Shown: positions 24,921 through 33,456 of the stretch, in pieces
Layout of the letters: the number at the start of each line of letters is the position of its first letter
Position numbering within the stretch: position 1 is the first letter of the stretch
From: Susulua sp964590995
GTDB lineage: Bacteria; Omnitrophota; Gorgyraeia; Duberdicusellales; 4484-171
Direction: 5' to 3'
Assembly (NCBI GenBank): GCA_964590995.1
Contig: CAZPYY010000002.1
Location: 1 to 53,026, forward strand
Length of the DNA stretch: 53,026 nt
Notes under the pieces: model-generated
Databases searched by the model: none
Told to the model about the DNA's origin: nothing
What the model saw: only the letters and a program-made list of their open reading frames with translations
Translations under genes and position numbers: made by a program

Positions 24921-26258
24921 ATGAATCAGGAAAAATTAGCACAAATAGTATCTTTATGTAAGAGAAGGGGTTTTATCTTCGGCGGTTCGGAGATCTACGG
25001 AGGGCTCTCTAGCATCTGGGATTACGGCCCTTTAGGCTCAAGGCTAAAAAAACGAATCAAGGATATCTGGTGGAAGGAGTATGTGGAGAAAAGAGCTGAT
25101 ATCGTTGGTTTAGATAGCAGCATAATCATGAAGGATCAGGTCTTTGTGGCTTCTGGACACCTTGAAGGATTTGCTGATTTACTTGTTGATTGTCCTAATT
25201 GCAAGAAGAGATTCCGAGTCGATAAATTAGAGAAGATAGGCAGTACACTCTATAGCTGCCTAGAGTGTGAGCAGGAGATAGATACTAAAAAGAACAAACC
25301 CCGCAAGTTCAACCTCATGTTCAAGACCAATATGAGCGCAACTGAGGATGAACCTAATTATGCTTACCTGCGTCCCGAGACCGCCCAGGGGATATTTGTA
25401 AATTTCACTAATGTTCTTAATACTACCTCTAAAAAACTTCCCTTGGGCATAGCCCAGATTGGCAAAGCCTTTAGGAATGAAGTTACTACCGGTAGTTTTG
25501 TCTTTAGGATGAAGGAATTTGATCAGATGGAGATCGAATACTTTATCCACCCTAAAGAGGCTGATCAGTTTTATAAGTACTGGGTCAAAGAGAGGTTTAA
25601 TTTCTATATAAAAAGAATCGGCTTGAAGAAAGAAAATTTGAGATTAAGGGAGCATACTAAGGATGAGCTAGCGCATTATGCTAAGTCTTGTACTGATATT
25701 GAATTTAAATTCTCATTTGGCTGGAGCGAATTAGAAGGAATAGCCAATAGAGGAGACTTTGATTTAAGTGAACACGCTAGAGTAAGTAAGAAGGATTTAT
25801 CTTATTTTGATAGTGCCAGAGGTGAGAAGTTTATCCCTTATGTGATTGAACCTTCAGCCGGAGTAGATAGGACATTCTTTGCTTGCTTATCCGATGCTTT
25901 CGACAGTGAGGAGGTTAAGGGAAGAACCAGGAATGTTTTGAAGCTAAAGCCGGATTTAGCACCTTATTCAGCAGCGGTTTTCCCTTTATTGAAGAATAAA
26001 TCGGAAGTAGTTGAGCTTGCAAAAAATATTTTTTGTGATATAAAAGATGAATTGCCTGCCCTTTATGACGATACAGCAGCAATTGGCAAGCTTTATCGCC
26101 GCCAAGATGAAATTGGGACTCCTTTTTGCATCACCGTTGATGTAGAAAGTCTAAGTGATCGAAAGGTTACCATTCGGGATAGGGATAGCATGGAGCAGAA
26201 GAGGGTTGACAAAACTAAGGTTAAGGAATTTCTTAAACAAAGAGTAAAGTTTGATTGA
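24921..26258 (+). CDS. glyS: glycyl-tRNA synthetase, alpha2 type
   Basis: Charges tRNA-Gly in the cytoplasm. The 445-residue class II enzyme is of the homodimeric (eukaryote/archaea/Gram-positive) type. It shows RRGFIFGGSEIYGGLSSIWD at the N-terminus, a zinc-like insertion with CPNCKKRF and CLECEQE, motif 2 as FRNEVTTGSFVFRMKEFDQM near residue 184 and motif 3 as GVDRTFFA near 313. An anticodon-binding domain ends the protein. It appears to be read from a near-leaderless promoter. A palindromic repeat begins three bases after its stop. Confidence 0.95.
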   Translation: MNQEKLAQIVSLCKRRGFIFGGSEIYGGLSSIWDYGPLGSRLKKRIKDIWWKEYVEKRADIVGLDSSIIMKDQVFVASGHLEGFADLLVDCPNCKKRFRVDKLEKIGSTLYSCLECEQEIDTKKNKPRKFNLMFKTNMSATEDEPNYAYLRPETAQGIFVNFTNVLNTTSKKLPLGIAQIGKAFRNEVTTGSFVFRMKEFDQMEIEYFIHPKEADQFYKYWVKERFNFYIKRIGLKKENLRLREHTKDELAHYAKSCTDIEFKFSFGWSELEGIANRGDFDLSEHARVSKKDLSYFDSARGEKFIPYVIEPSAGVDRTFFACLSDAFDSEEVKGRTRNVLKLKPDLAPYSAAVFPLLKNKSEVVELAKNIFCDIKDELPALYDDTAAIGKLYRRQDEIGTPFCITVDVESLSDRKVTIRDRDSMEQKRVDKTKVKEFLKQRVKFD

Positions 26259-26260
26259 TG

Positions 26261-26326
26261 CTTCGACGTTGCTCAGTATCAACCTGAGCAAACGAAGTGC
26301 GCCGAAGGACGAAGTCGAAGGGTCGA
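26261..26326 (+). repeat. REP-like palindromic element between glyS and ppdK
   Basis: Nested inverted repeats fill this intergenic gap. The outer arms are CTTCGAC (26261-26267) and GTCGAAG (26314-26320). The inner hairpin is TTGCTCAG (26269-26276) with CTGAGCAA (26284-26291) around a 7-base loop. It resembles the CTTCGAC...GCTCAG type of interspersed palindromes seen in many uncultured bacterial genomes. It is more GC-rich than its surroundings. No second copy is present in this window. Confidence 0.75.
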
Positions 26327-26349
26327 TTTATAGGAAGGAGAGGGGAGAG

Positions 26350-29046
26350 ATGGCAAAGAAGTTTGTATATTTTTTCAGCAAGGGAAAATCAGACGGTAAC
26401 GCTACAATGAAAAATATTCTAGGCGGTAAGGGTGCAAATTTAGCTGAAATGTGCAGCATTGGAGTGCCGGTACCTCCGGGATTTACGATTTCAACCGAAG
26501 TTTGTGACTACTATTATAAGCATGGAAGGAAATACCCTGCCGAACTACAGAAGCAAATAGATGCTAATATTGCTATGTTAGAGAAAGCTATGGGCGCAAA
26601 GTTAGGTGATTCTAAAAATCCTTTGCTGGTTTCAGTGCGCAGCGGTGCTGCGGTTTCAATGCCTGGGATGATGAATACTGTTCTTAATCTTGGGTTAAAT
26701 GATGATGCAGTAATTGGCCTTGCAAAGAAAACCGGTAATGAACGCCTTGCTTGGGATGCTTACCGGCGTTTTATTGATATGTTTGGAAATGTTGTTATGG
26801 GCGTTGACCATGAGCATTTTGAGGAGAAATTAACACTTATTAAGAAAAAATATAAAGCAAAACAGGATAATGATCTTACAGTTACTCAGCTCAAAGAACT
26901 AGTCCGGCACTATAAGAATGTATATAAGAAGTATGTAAAGAACCCTTTTCCGACTGATGCAAAGGAGCAGCTAACGGCCGCAGTTAATGCGGTATTTGGC
27001 TCATGGAATATTGAAAGAGCTGTAATTTATAGAAGAATAAATAAGATTACCGGGCTTCTCGGCACCGCAGTTAATGTTCAAGCAATGGTTTTTGGAAATA
27101 TGGGTAATACTTCCGGAACCGGTGTAGCCTTCACACGTAATCCTTCAAACGGAGAGAAGAAATTCTTTGGCGAGTTCCTTATTAATGCTCAGGGTGAGGA
27201 TGTAGTGGCCGGGATAAGAACTCCCGAGCCTATAGATCATCTTAGGAGAGAAATGCCGAAAATTTACAAACAGCTTGATAGCATAAAGGGAAAACTCGAG
27301 AAACACTACAGAGATATACAGGATGTAGAATTTACCATACAGGAAGGCAGGCTTTTTATGCTTCAGACACGTACCGGAAAACGTACCGGACTTGCAGCAG
27401 TTAAGATTGCTTACGATATGGTAAAAGAAAAAATGATTGCACCCCAGGAAGCTCTTATGCGGATTGAAGGCGAACAGCTTAATCAGCTTCTTTTTCCAAT
27501 CTTTGATCCTGCAGCTGCGAGTAAAGCTAAAAGAATCGCCAAGGGCCTTCCGGCTGGGCCAGGCGCTGCCTCAGGACATGTTGTGTTTACAGCTGAAGAT
27601 GCAGAAGCCTGGAAGAAAAAAGGAAAAAAGGTTATTCTTGTCCGTCATGAGACCTCTCCGGAAGATGTGGGTGGAATGGATGCTGCTGAGGGAATATTGA
27701 CTTCAACCGGCGGAATGACTTCACATGCGGCTGTAGTTGCCAGAGGCTGGGGTAAGTGTTGTATTGCCGGATGCAGCGCTTTGAATATTAACTACTCTAA
27801 AAAACAAATATCGGTTGGGAAAGTTATAGTCAAGGAGGGTGATTATCTTTCATTAAACGGTACAACTGGAGAGGTTATATTAGGCCATGTAAAATCCACA
27901 ACTAGTCCGGTAATTGCTGGTTTTGTTGAAAATAATCCTGCTGCCAAGAAGAGTCCAATTTACAAGATGTTTGTTCAGGTAATGAAATGGGCTGATCAAT
28001 ACCGAAAACTTAACGTTCGCACTAATGCTGATACACCTAAGGATTCAATGGCAGCTCGGAGATTAGGTGCTGAAGGCATTGGCCTTACCAGAACCGAACA
28101 TATGTTTTTTGAAGGAGAGAGAATTTGGGCTGTTCGTGAGTTTATTTTAGCCCAGGACAGTAAAACAAGAGAGGCAGCTCTTAAGAAATTGTTACCTTAC
28201 CAGAAAAAAGACTTTGAGGGGATTTTTAAGGAAATGGATGGACTTCCGGTGACAATACGGCTTCTCGATCCGCCACTGCATGAATTTCTGCCTAATGATG
28301 CAGATGGACAAAAAGAAATGGCTAAACGCTTGAAAATCTCACCGGCAAAGGTAGAGGATCTTGTTAAAAAATTACACGAGTTAAACCCGATGCTTGGCCA
28401 TCGCGGCTGTAGATTATCGATTACTTATCCTGAGCTTTGCCTGATGCAGACAACAGCGATTATCGAAGCAGCTTGCAATATGGCCAAGGCGGGGATTAAA
28501 GTCCTTCCTGAAATTATGATTCCGCTTATTGGTACAGTCAACGAATTTGAATATCTGGAGGCGATTGTTCGAAAAACTGCCGAGAGCATTATTAATAAAT
28601 CGAAATTAAAAGTAGAATATACAGTAGGAACAATGATTGAAATTCCTCGGGCAGCGTTAACTGCTGATAAGGTTGCCTCAAAGGCTGAATTTTTCTCTTT
28701 TGGGACAAATGATCTTACCCAGATGACCTTCGGCTATAGCCGTGATGATGCCGGAGTTTTTCTACCGGAATATATAGAAAAGAAAATTCTACCCGATGAT
28801 CCATTTCAGACAATTGATCAGGAAGGCGTCGGGCAGCTTGTAAAAACAGCTGTAAACTTAGGCAGAAAAACAAATAAGAAGCTTAAGTGCGGTATATGCG
28901 GAGAGCACGGAGGAGATCCGGAATCGGTTAAGTTTTGCCACAAAGCCGGCTTAAATTACGTTAGCTGCTCCCCTTACAGGGTTCCGATTGCCAGGCTAGC
29001 TGCTGCTCAGATAGCAATACAAGAGAAGGGTAAGAAGAGAAAATAG
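26350..29046 (+). CDS. ppdK: pyruvate, phosphate dikinase
   Basis: Interconverts pyruvate + ATP + Pi with PEP + AMP + PPi; in anaerobes it often works in glycolysis or gluconeogenesis. The 898-residue protein has the nucleotide-binding domain opening (MKNILGGKGANLAEM), the phosphohistidine domain GGMTSHAAVVARGWGKCCIAG (landmark GGMTSHAAVVARGWG, His near residue 456) and the pyruvate-binding barrel ending with CGICGEHGGDP near 848. The ATG at 26350 is chosen because GGAGAGGGGAG precedes it. An in-frame start at 26251 would translate the palindromic repeat and lacks family similarity. Confidence 0.95.
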   Translation: MAKKFVYFFSKGKSDGNATMKNILGGKGANLAEMCSIGVPVPPGFTISTEVCDYYYKHGRKYPAELQKQIDANIAMLEKAMGAKLGDSKNPLLVSVRSGAAVSMPGMMNTVLNLGLNDDAVIGLAKKTGNERLAWDAYRRFIDMFGNVVMGVDHEHFEEKLTLIKKKYKAKQDNDLTVTQLKELVRHYKNVYKKYVKNPFPTDAKEQLTAAVNAVFGSWNIERAVIYRRINKITGLLGTAVNVQAMVFGNMGNTSGTGVAFTRNPSNGEKKFFGEFLINAQGEDVVAGIRTPEPIDHLRREMPKIYKQLDSIKGKLEKHYRDIQDVEFTIQEGRLFMLQTRTGKRTGLAAVKIAYDMVKEKMIAPQEALMRIEGEQLNQLLFPIFDPAAASKAKRIAKGLPAGPGAASGHVVFTAEDAEAWKKKGKKVILVRHETSPEDVGGMDAAEGILTSTGGMTSHAAVVARGWGKCCIAGCSALNINYSKKQISVGKVIVKEGDYLSLNGTTGEVILGHVKSTTSPVIAGFVENNPAAKKSPIYKMFVQVMKWADQYRKLNVRTNADTPKDSMAARRLGAEGIGLTRTEHMFFEGERIWAVREFILAQDSKTREAALKKLLPYQKKDFEGIFKEMDGLPVTIRLLDPPLHEFLPNDADGQKEMAKRLKISPAKVEDLVKKLHELNPMLGHRGCRLSITYPELCLMQTTAIIEAACNMAKAGIKVLPEIMIPLIGTVNEFEYLEAIVRKTAESIINKSKLKVEYTVGTMIEIPRAALTADKVASKAEFFSFGTNDLTQMTFGYSRDDAGVFLPEYIEKKILPDDPFQTIDQEGVGQLVKTAVNLGRKTNKKLKCGICGEHGGDPESVKFCHKAGLNYVSCSPYRVPIARLAAAQIAIQEKGKKRK

Positions 29047-29063
29047 AAAGGTTTTAGGAAAAT

Positions 29064-29885
29064 ATGGAAGCAATTAAAGCTTATCTAGAGAGGATCAAAG
29101 ACCTTCCAATATTAAAGAAAAAGGAAGAGATTGAATTTATTCGGAAAGCCAAGCGGGGTAGCCGGGCAGCTCGGCGTAAAGTAATTAATTGTAACTTAAA
29201 GCTAGTTGTAAGCATTGCCAAACACTACTCTCACCATAACCTTTCTTTAATGGATTTAATTGCTGAAGGCAACATCGGCCTTATGCGGGCTATTGATAAG
29301 TTTGATGCCCGTAAAGGTTACCGTTTTTCTACCTATGCTGCTTGGTGGATACGTCAAGCAGTAACCCGGGCCCTTATCGATCAAGGTAAGACTATTCGTG
29401 TTCCGGTTTACATGAGTGAGCTTATTGCAAAGCATAAACGGGCTAAAGAGGCCTTACGTCAGAAACTAAGCCGGGAGCCTCGACGAGGCGAAGTTGCCAA
29501 GCGTCTGAAGGTAAGTGTAGATAGGGTGGCTGAGATTGAGCTTTGGACTCAGAAGAAGTCTTCCCTAGATGCACCAGTAGGTGGTGACGGGGATTCACAG
29601 CTTGCTGATTTTATTGCTAACGATGAAAGTGCGATGACAACCTCGACTGCAGATGACATCTTTAATCGCGAAAAGATAGAGGAACTTCTTAGTTTTACTA
29701 CGGGGCGCGAAAGATTAGTTTTAGATTTACGTTTCGGGATAACTAATGGCAGACCCCATACTCTAGCTGAGGTAGCTAAAGCGTTAAAGGTATCTCGAGA
29801 AAGAATACGGCAAATTGAAAAAGATGCTCTTAAGAGGCTGCGCACTTATGTTGTTGACCAACAGAAGAAGAAGATAGAAACCTAA
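29064..29885 (+). CDS. RNA polymerase sigma-70 family factor (RpoD/RpoS-like)
   Basis: A 273-residue sigma factor with regions 1.2 (IKAYLERIKDLPILKKKEE), 2 (NLKLVVSIAKHY, LIAEGNIGLMRAIDKFD, YRFSTYAAWWIRQAVTRAL), 3 and 4 (helix-turn-helix VAKALKVSRERIRQIEKDAL). Region 1.1 is absent, so it is shorter than housekeeping RpoD of proteobacteria. It could be the primary factor of a small genome or a group 2 factor. It follows ppdK by 17 bases and precedes apt by 13. Confidence 0.9.
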   Translation: MEAIKAYLERIKDLPILKKKEEIEFIRKAKRGSRAARRKVINCNLKLVVSIAKHYSHHNLSLMDLIAEGNIGLMRAIDKFDARKGYRFSTYAAWWIRQAVTRALIDQGKTIRVPVYMSELIAKHKRAKEALRQKLSREPRRGEVAKRLKVSVDRVAEIELWTQKKSSLDAPVGGDGDSQLADFIANDESAMTTSTADDIFNREKIEELLSFTTGRERLVLDLRFGITNGRPHTLAEVAKALKVSRERIRQIEKDALKRLRTYVVDQQKKKIET

Positions 29886-29898
29886 GGGGAAGATTTTT

Positions 29899-30411
29899 AT
29901 GAAGCTAGAAAAACATATCCGTGATATTCCTGACTTCCCTAAAAAAGGTATTCTTTTTAAAGATATAACTACCTTGCTTAATAATAAAAAAGCATTCAAA
30001 AAAGCAGTCAATGATATGGCCACGGCTTTAGGAGAAAAAAAAATCAATTATATTGTAGCTGCAGAATCCCGAGGCTTTATCTTTGGCTCAGCCTTAGCTT
30101 ACCGGTTAAATTGCGGGTTTGTTCCAATAAGAAAACCCGGTAAACTTCCGGCAAAAACTTACTGCTATACCTATTCCTTGGAGTATGGCGAGGATTCATT
30201 AGAGATTCATCGCGATGCTTTTCCTCCCGGTTCAAGAGTCCTGGTTTTAGATGATCTATTGGCTACCGGAGGGACTGCTTTAGCTTCGGCAAAGCTAGTT
30301 GAAAAACTAAAAGGAAAAGTTACAGCGATTATCTTTCTCATTGAGTTGACCTTTCTAAAAGGGCGAAATAAATTAAAGAAATACCCGGTACTCTCTCTAA
30401 TCAAGTATTAA
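29899..30411 (+). CDS. apt: adenine phosphoribosyltransferase
   Basis: Salvages adenine to AMP using PRPP. The 170-residue protein has the family start LEKHIRDIPDFPKKGILFKDITTL (landmark DIPDFPKKGILFKDIT), the AAESRGFIFGSALAY segment, KPGKLP, and the PRPP-binding motif VLVLDDLLATGGTA. The length is normal for Apt. An AAGGGGAAG site precedes the ATG. The tRNA-Arg gene begins nine bases after its stop. Confidence 0.95.
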   Translation: MKLEKHIRDIPDFPKKGILFKDITTLLNNKKAFKKAVNDMATALGEKKINYIVAAESRGFIFGSALAYRLNCGFVPIRKPGKLPAKTYCYTYSLEYGEDSLEIHRDAFPPGSRVLVLDDLLATGGTALASAKLVEKLKGKVTAIIFLIELTFLKGRNKLKKYPVLSLIKY

Positions 30412-30420
30412 AATAATTTA

Positions 30421-30493
30421 GCCCCTATAGCTCAAATGGACAGAGCACGGCCCTCCTAAGGCTGGGATCCCTGTTCGACTCAGGGTGGGGGCA
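30421..30493 (+). tRNA. tRNA-Arg (anticodon CCT)
   Basis: A complete cloverleaf can be drawn by eye. The acceptor stem GCCCCTA pairs with TGGGGGC, followed by A73. The D-stem is GCTC/GAGC. The anticodon stem CGGCC/GGCTG encloses loop CTCCTAA with anticodon CCT (reads AGG). The variable loop has 4 bases, and the T-stem CCCTG/CAGGG encloses TTCGACT. The CCA end is not encoded, since ACG follows the acceptor stem. Confidence 0.94.
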
Positions 30494-30504
30494 CGATAAA
30501 AATG

Positions 30505-30532
30505 TTGACAAGATAGTTAGTTAGGATAGAAT
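30505..30532 (+). promoter_or_regulatory. promoter of the cobalamin operon
   Basis: TTGACA (30505-30510) and TAGAAT (30527-30532), 16 bases apart, lie just downstream of the tRNA-Arg gene. Transcription would begin near 30540, leading straight into the cobalamin riboswitch. Confidence 0.68.
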
Positions 30533-30566
30533 AAATTTGTTCTTTGGAAGTTGGAATTATTTTTTT

Positions 30567-30756
30567 CGGTGCCGTAAGGCATAATAGGGAACTCCGTGAG
30601 AATCGGAGACACTCCCGGTGCTGTAATCCCGTCCGCCTTAGGCGGAAGCTCGTTTAACATTATTGAGGTCACTACCCGAGATAGGGTGGGAAGACTGTTA
30701 AAAGGGCGGGAAAGTCAGAAGACCTGCCGAGAAGAATTAAGTTTAGGTTTTACGCG
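30567..30756 (+). ncRNA. cobalamin riboswitch upstream of btuF
   Basis: The segment carries the hallmarks of a cobalamin aptamer: CGGTGCCGTAAGGC and AATAGGGAA at the 5' side, a GTGAGAATC core, a peripheral CACTACCC/GGGTGGGAAG hairpin, and the B12 box AAAGTCAGAAGACCTGCC (30711-30728). A 15-base palindrome interrupts it at 30632. A clear intrinsic terminator follows at 30805-30834, right before the btuF start, so control is probably by transcription termination when cobalamin is bound. It should govern uptake and salvage genes to 38713. Confidence 0.92.
30632..30646 (+). repeat. palindrome TCCGCCTTAGGCGGA inside the riboswitch
   Basis: TCCGCCT and AGGCGGA form 7-bp arms around a single T. It lies in a variable part of the cobalamin riboswitch between the conserved 5' core and the peripheral hairpin. 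Elements of this sequence type recur as small mobile palindromes in genomes of uncultured bacteria; that comparison is from memory. Confidence 0.7.
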
Positions 30757-30804
30757 GAATAATAGCCTAAAATTTTTTATTTCCGGGCCAAGAAAACAGG
30801 GTGC

Positions 30805-30834
30805 ACCCCGACATAACAGTCGGGGTTTTATTTT
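30805..30834 (+). terminator. riboswitch-controlled intrinsic terminator
   Basis: ACCCCGAC (30805-30812) pairs with GTCGGGGT (30819-30826) around a 6-base loop, followed by a T-rich run TTTTATTTT ending at 30834. It stands between the B12 box and the btuF ATG at 30840, as expected for the expression platform. Confidence 0.88.
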
Positions 30835-30839
30835 GTCCA

Positions 30840-31700
30840 ATGAAGAAAGTAATTTTACTTATCAACTTAGTTTTAGTATTCACTCCTTCTCTGCAAGAAA
30901 CCTCAATATCTTCTGAGGTTACCCAACAGAGAATTATCTCAATTGCTCCGGCTACTACAGAGATTCTATTTAGTTTAGGCTTGGACGATGAGATTGTGGG
31001 TGTGACTACATTTTGCAACTACCCCGAAGAGACTCAAAACAAAGAGAGAGTAGGTACATTTAGTCAGCCAGGTATCGAGAGAATCCTATCCTTAAGGCCA
31101 GATATAGTCTTTGCTACTGGGCTAGAGCAGGCATCCGTTGTTGATAAGTTGAGAAAAGTAGGATTAAAGGTTTATGTTAGCGACCCGGCAAGTTTCAAAG
31201 AGTTATTTCGTTCAATAAGGGAAATTGCAAAGCTTATTCATAGAGAGCAGGAAGCTGACTCATTAATTGGCCAGATGGAATCAAGGATTAAGCGAATTAA
31301 TGATAAGGTTAAGCTTATCCCCCAAGAGAAGCGGCTGAGCGTATTTATTGAAATCGGGATTGATCCTTTGATGAGTGCGGGTAAAGGCTCTTTTATCGAT
31401 GAGCTAATTACTCTAGCCGGAGGCATAAATATAGCTAGTGATCTTTCCCGAAGCTATAGTTATTTTAGTAGTGAACAGGTATTGAGGCGTAATCCCGACT
31501 GCATTATTCTTGGCTATATGGATAAAGAATGGGATAAGGCAGAAGTCAAAGATAGGTTAGGTTGGGAGAATATTTCAGCAGTAAAGAATAATCGTATATA
31601 TAGCGATATAGACCCAAATCTTTTTTTTCGACCTGGGCCGAGGTTAGTCGAAGGCCTAGAGGTAATCTATGAAAGGTTGTATTTAAATGAACTTAAGTAA
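30840..31700 (+). CDS. btuF: cobalamin ABC transporter substrate-binding protein (BtuF-like)
   Basis: Periplasmic binding protein of 286 residues for corrinoids. After an N-terminal signal segment (MKKVILLINLVLVFTPS) come RIISIAPATTEILFSLGLDDEIVGVT and RPDIVFAT, typical of the BtuF/FhuD fold. The ATG at 30840 is used: a longer GTG start at 30801 would lie inside the terminator. No obvious ribosome-binding site precedes it apart from the terminator G-tract, so translation may depend on this structure too. Placement after a cobalamin riboswitch and before a FecCD permease supports B12 specificity. Confidence 0.9.
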   Translation: MKKVILLINLVLVFTPSLQETSISSEVTQQRIISIAPATTEILFSLGLDDEIVGVTTFCNYPEETQNKERVGTFSQPGIERILSLRPDIVFATGLEQASVVDKLRKVGLKVYVSDPASFKELFRSIREIAKLIHREQEADSLIGQMESRIKRINDKVKLIPQEKRLSVFIEIGIDPLMSAGKGSFIDELITLAGGINIASDLSRSYSYFSSEQVLRRNPDCIILGYMDKEWDKAEVKDRLGWENISAVKNNRIYSDIDPNLFFRPGPRLVEGLEVIYERLYLNELK

Positions 31701-32649
31701 CCAAAAAAAAATTTTAATATTATTTTTGATCTTATTAGTTGGTATAGCCTTGGGGATTTGTTATGGTTCGGTAAAGATCCCTCTCCGAGAGCTATTTTCT
31801 CAGGCTAATCGAAATATCTTACAATTACGCTTAGCAAGAATTGTGCTTGGTCTGCTTGCCGGAGCTGGATTAGGTATTTCAGGGACAGTATTGCAAGCGA
31901 TCCTACGAAACCCACTTGCTGAACCTTATTTACTGGGGACTTCAAGCGGAGCTGGGTTTGGTGCTGCCTTAGGAATATTCTTAGGGCTTTCAGCTAGCTT
32001 TCTTCCTTTAACCGCATTTGCTGGCGCCCTATTAAGTATTATTCTAGTATACAATCTGGCCAGACAAAATGGGAGGATTTCCGCTCAGTCACTTATTTTG
32101 TCCGGGGTAATTGTAGCGATAGCTGTCTCAGGGCTAATTGTATTTTTGGTCTCTATATCAAGCAACCAAGCTTTACGTGGAATACTCTGGTGGTTATTAG
32201 GTAGTTTAGAAATTTATAATTTTAAACTTCTTTTAATAGTTGGTGCTATAGTTGGGCTGGGAATTGTGCCGATTTTTATCCTATCGCAAGATTTGAATGC
32301 CATAAGTATTGGCGAAGAGGAAGCTATACATTTAGGTATAGAGATAGAGACGGTAAAAAAAATATTATTCGTTGTAACTGCCTTAATTACCGGAGCCTTA
32401 GTTTCAGTTACCGGAATAATTGGATTTGTCGGTCTAATTATTCCCCATATGATGAGAATGGTTGTCGGTCCTAATCATAAAATTCTTATTCCAGCAACTT
32501 GTTTGGCTGGAGCAGCATTCTTAATTTTATCCGATACCTTAGCCCGTAGCCTTTTTCCACCTATTGAGATCTCTATCGGGGTTATTACCTCTTTAGTCGG
32601 GGCGCCAATTTTTATATTTTTGTTGAGAAGAGAACAGAGAGTTAAATAG
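31687..32649 (+). CDS. btuC: cobalamin ABC transporter permease (BtuC-like)
   Basis: A FecCD/BtuC-family permease of 320 residues with about ten hydrophobic segments. Family motifs include RLARIVLGLLAGAGLGISGT, LQAILRNPLAEPYLLGTSSG and the ATPase-contact region GIIGFVGLIIPHMMR. It overlaps btuF by 14 bases and is followed by the ATPase gene after three bases. Together the three proteins form an inner-membrane corrinoid importer. Confidence 0.94.
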   Translation: MNLSNQKKILILFLILLVGIALGICYGSVKIPLRELFSQANRNILQLRLARIVLGLLAGAGLGISGTVLQAILRNPLAEPYLLGTSSGAGFGAALGIFLGLSASFLPLTAFAGALLSIILVYNLARQNGRISAQSLILSGVIVAIAVSGLIVFLVSISSNQALRGILWWLLGSLEIYNFKLLLIVGAIVGLGIVPIFILSQDLNAISIGEEEAIHLGIEIETVKKILFVVTALITGALVSVTGIIGFVGLIIPHMMRMVVGPNHKILIPATCLAGAAFLILSDTLARSLFPPIEISIGVITSLVGAPIFIFLLRREQRVK

Positions 32650-32652
32650 TCT

Positions 32653-33456
32653 ATGAGTGTTTTGTTAAAAGTGAATAATTTATCTGGTGGTTACGGCCAA
32701 GAGCCAGTGATAAAAGATGTTTCTTTTGATGTAAAAAGGGGTGATTTCTTAGGAATCATTGGCCCTAATGGTTCAGGTAAATCTACCTTGCTTCGGTTAA
32801 TGAGTAAAGCTCTTTATCCCCAGGAAGGAAGAGTAGATTTTGAGGATAAAGATATAAGAAGAATAAAGCTTAAAGAGCTCTGTCAGAAGATTGCCTTTGT
32901 CTCTCAAGAGACCCTGATTAATTTTTCATTTACGGTTTGGGAAATTGTGCTTATGGGGCGAACTCCGCACCTTAGGCGACTTCAATTTGAAAGCAGTAAA
33001 GATTTAGCAATTGCTAAAAAAGCTCTTTCATCGACAGACTCATTACAGTTAAAAGCTAAACAAATAAATCAATTGAGTGCTGGAGAACGCCAGAGAGTTA
33101 TTATTGCTAAGGCTTTAGCCCAGGAGCCAATTCTTTTGTTGTTAGATGAGCCGACTTCGCACTTAGATATTGGGCATAAGATTCAGATATTGGACTTACT
33201 AAAGAAGCTGAATAAAGATACTGAGCTTACAATAATTTTAGTTATACATGATTTGAACCTGGCCAGTGAATATTGTAGCCGACTTATCTTGCTTAATCAG
33301 GGAGGGGTATTTAAAGATGGTGAGCCTTCTTCGGTCTTGACTTACCAGAATATCGAAGCAGTTTATAAGACTGCTGTGGTAGTAAATAAAAATCCTTTTT
33401 CTTCTAGACCATATGTAGTATTAGTTTCAAAGGAAAATAAATGCCGACAACATTAA
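32653..33456 (+). CDS. btuD: cobalamin ABC transporter ATP-binding protein (BtuD-like)
   Basis: A 267-residue ABC ATPase. The Walker A motif is GPNGSGKST, the signature is QLSAGERQRVIIAKALAQEP, Walker B is ILLLLDEPTSHLD, and the switch His is in LVIHDLNLA. It belongs to the FecE/BtuD group by neighbourhood and by the Q-loop context FVSQET. It powers import of corrinoid through the BtuC-like permease. Its last 16 bases overlap the phosphatase gene. Confidence 0.94.
   Translation: MSVLLKVNNLSGGYGQEPVIKDVSFDVKRGDFLGIIGPNGSGKSTLLRLMSKALYPQEGRVDFEDKDIRRIKLKELCQKIAFVSQETLINFSFTVWEIVLMGRTPHLRRLQFESSKDLAIAKKALSSTDSLQLKAKQINQLSAGERQRVIIAKALAQEPILLLLDEPTSHLDIGHKIQILDLLKKLNKDTELTIILVIHDLNLASEYCSRLILLNQGGVFKDGEPSSVLTYQNIEAVYKTAVVVNKNPFSSRPYVVLVSKENKCRQH

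Noticed and set aside
26251..26349. Extended N-terminus of PPDK
   Set aside because: The extra 33 codons translate a palindromic repeat and lack family similarity. The ATG at 26350 has a good ribosome-binding site.
30801..30839. Longer BtuF start at GTG 30801
   Set aside because: It would lie inside the riboswitch terminator and delay the signal peptide by 13 residues.
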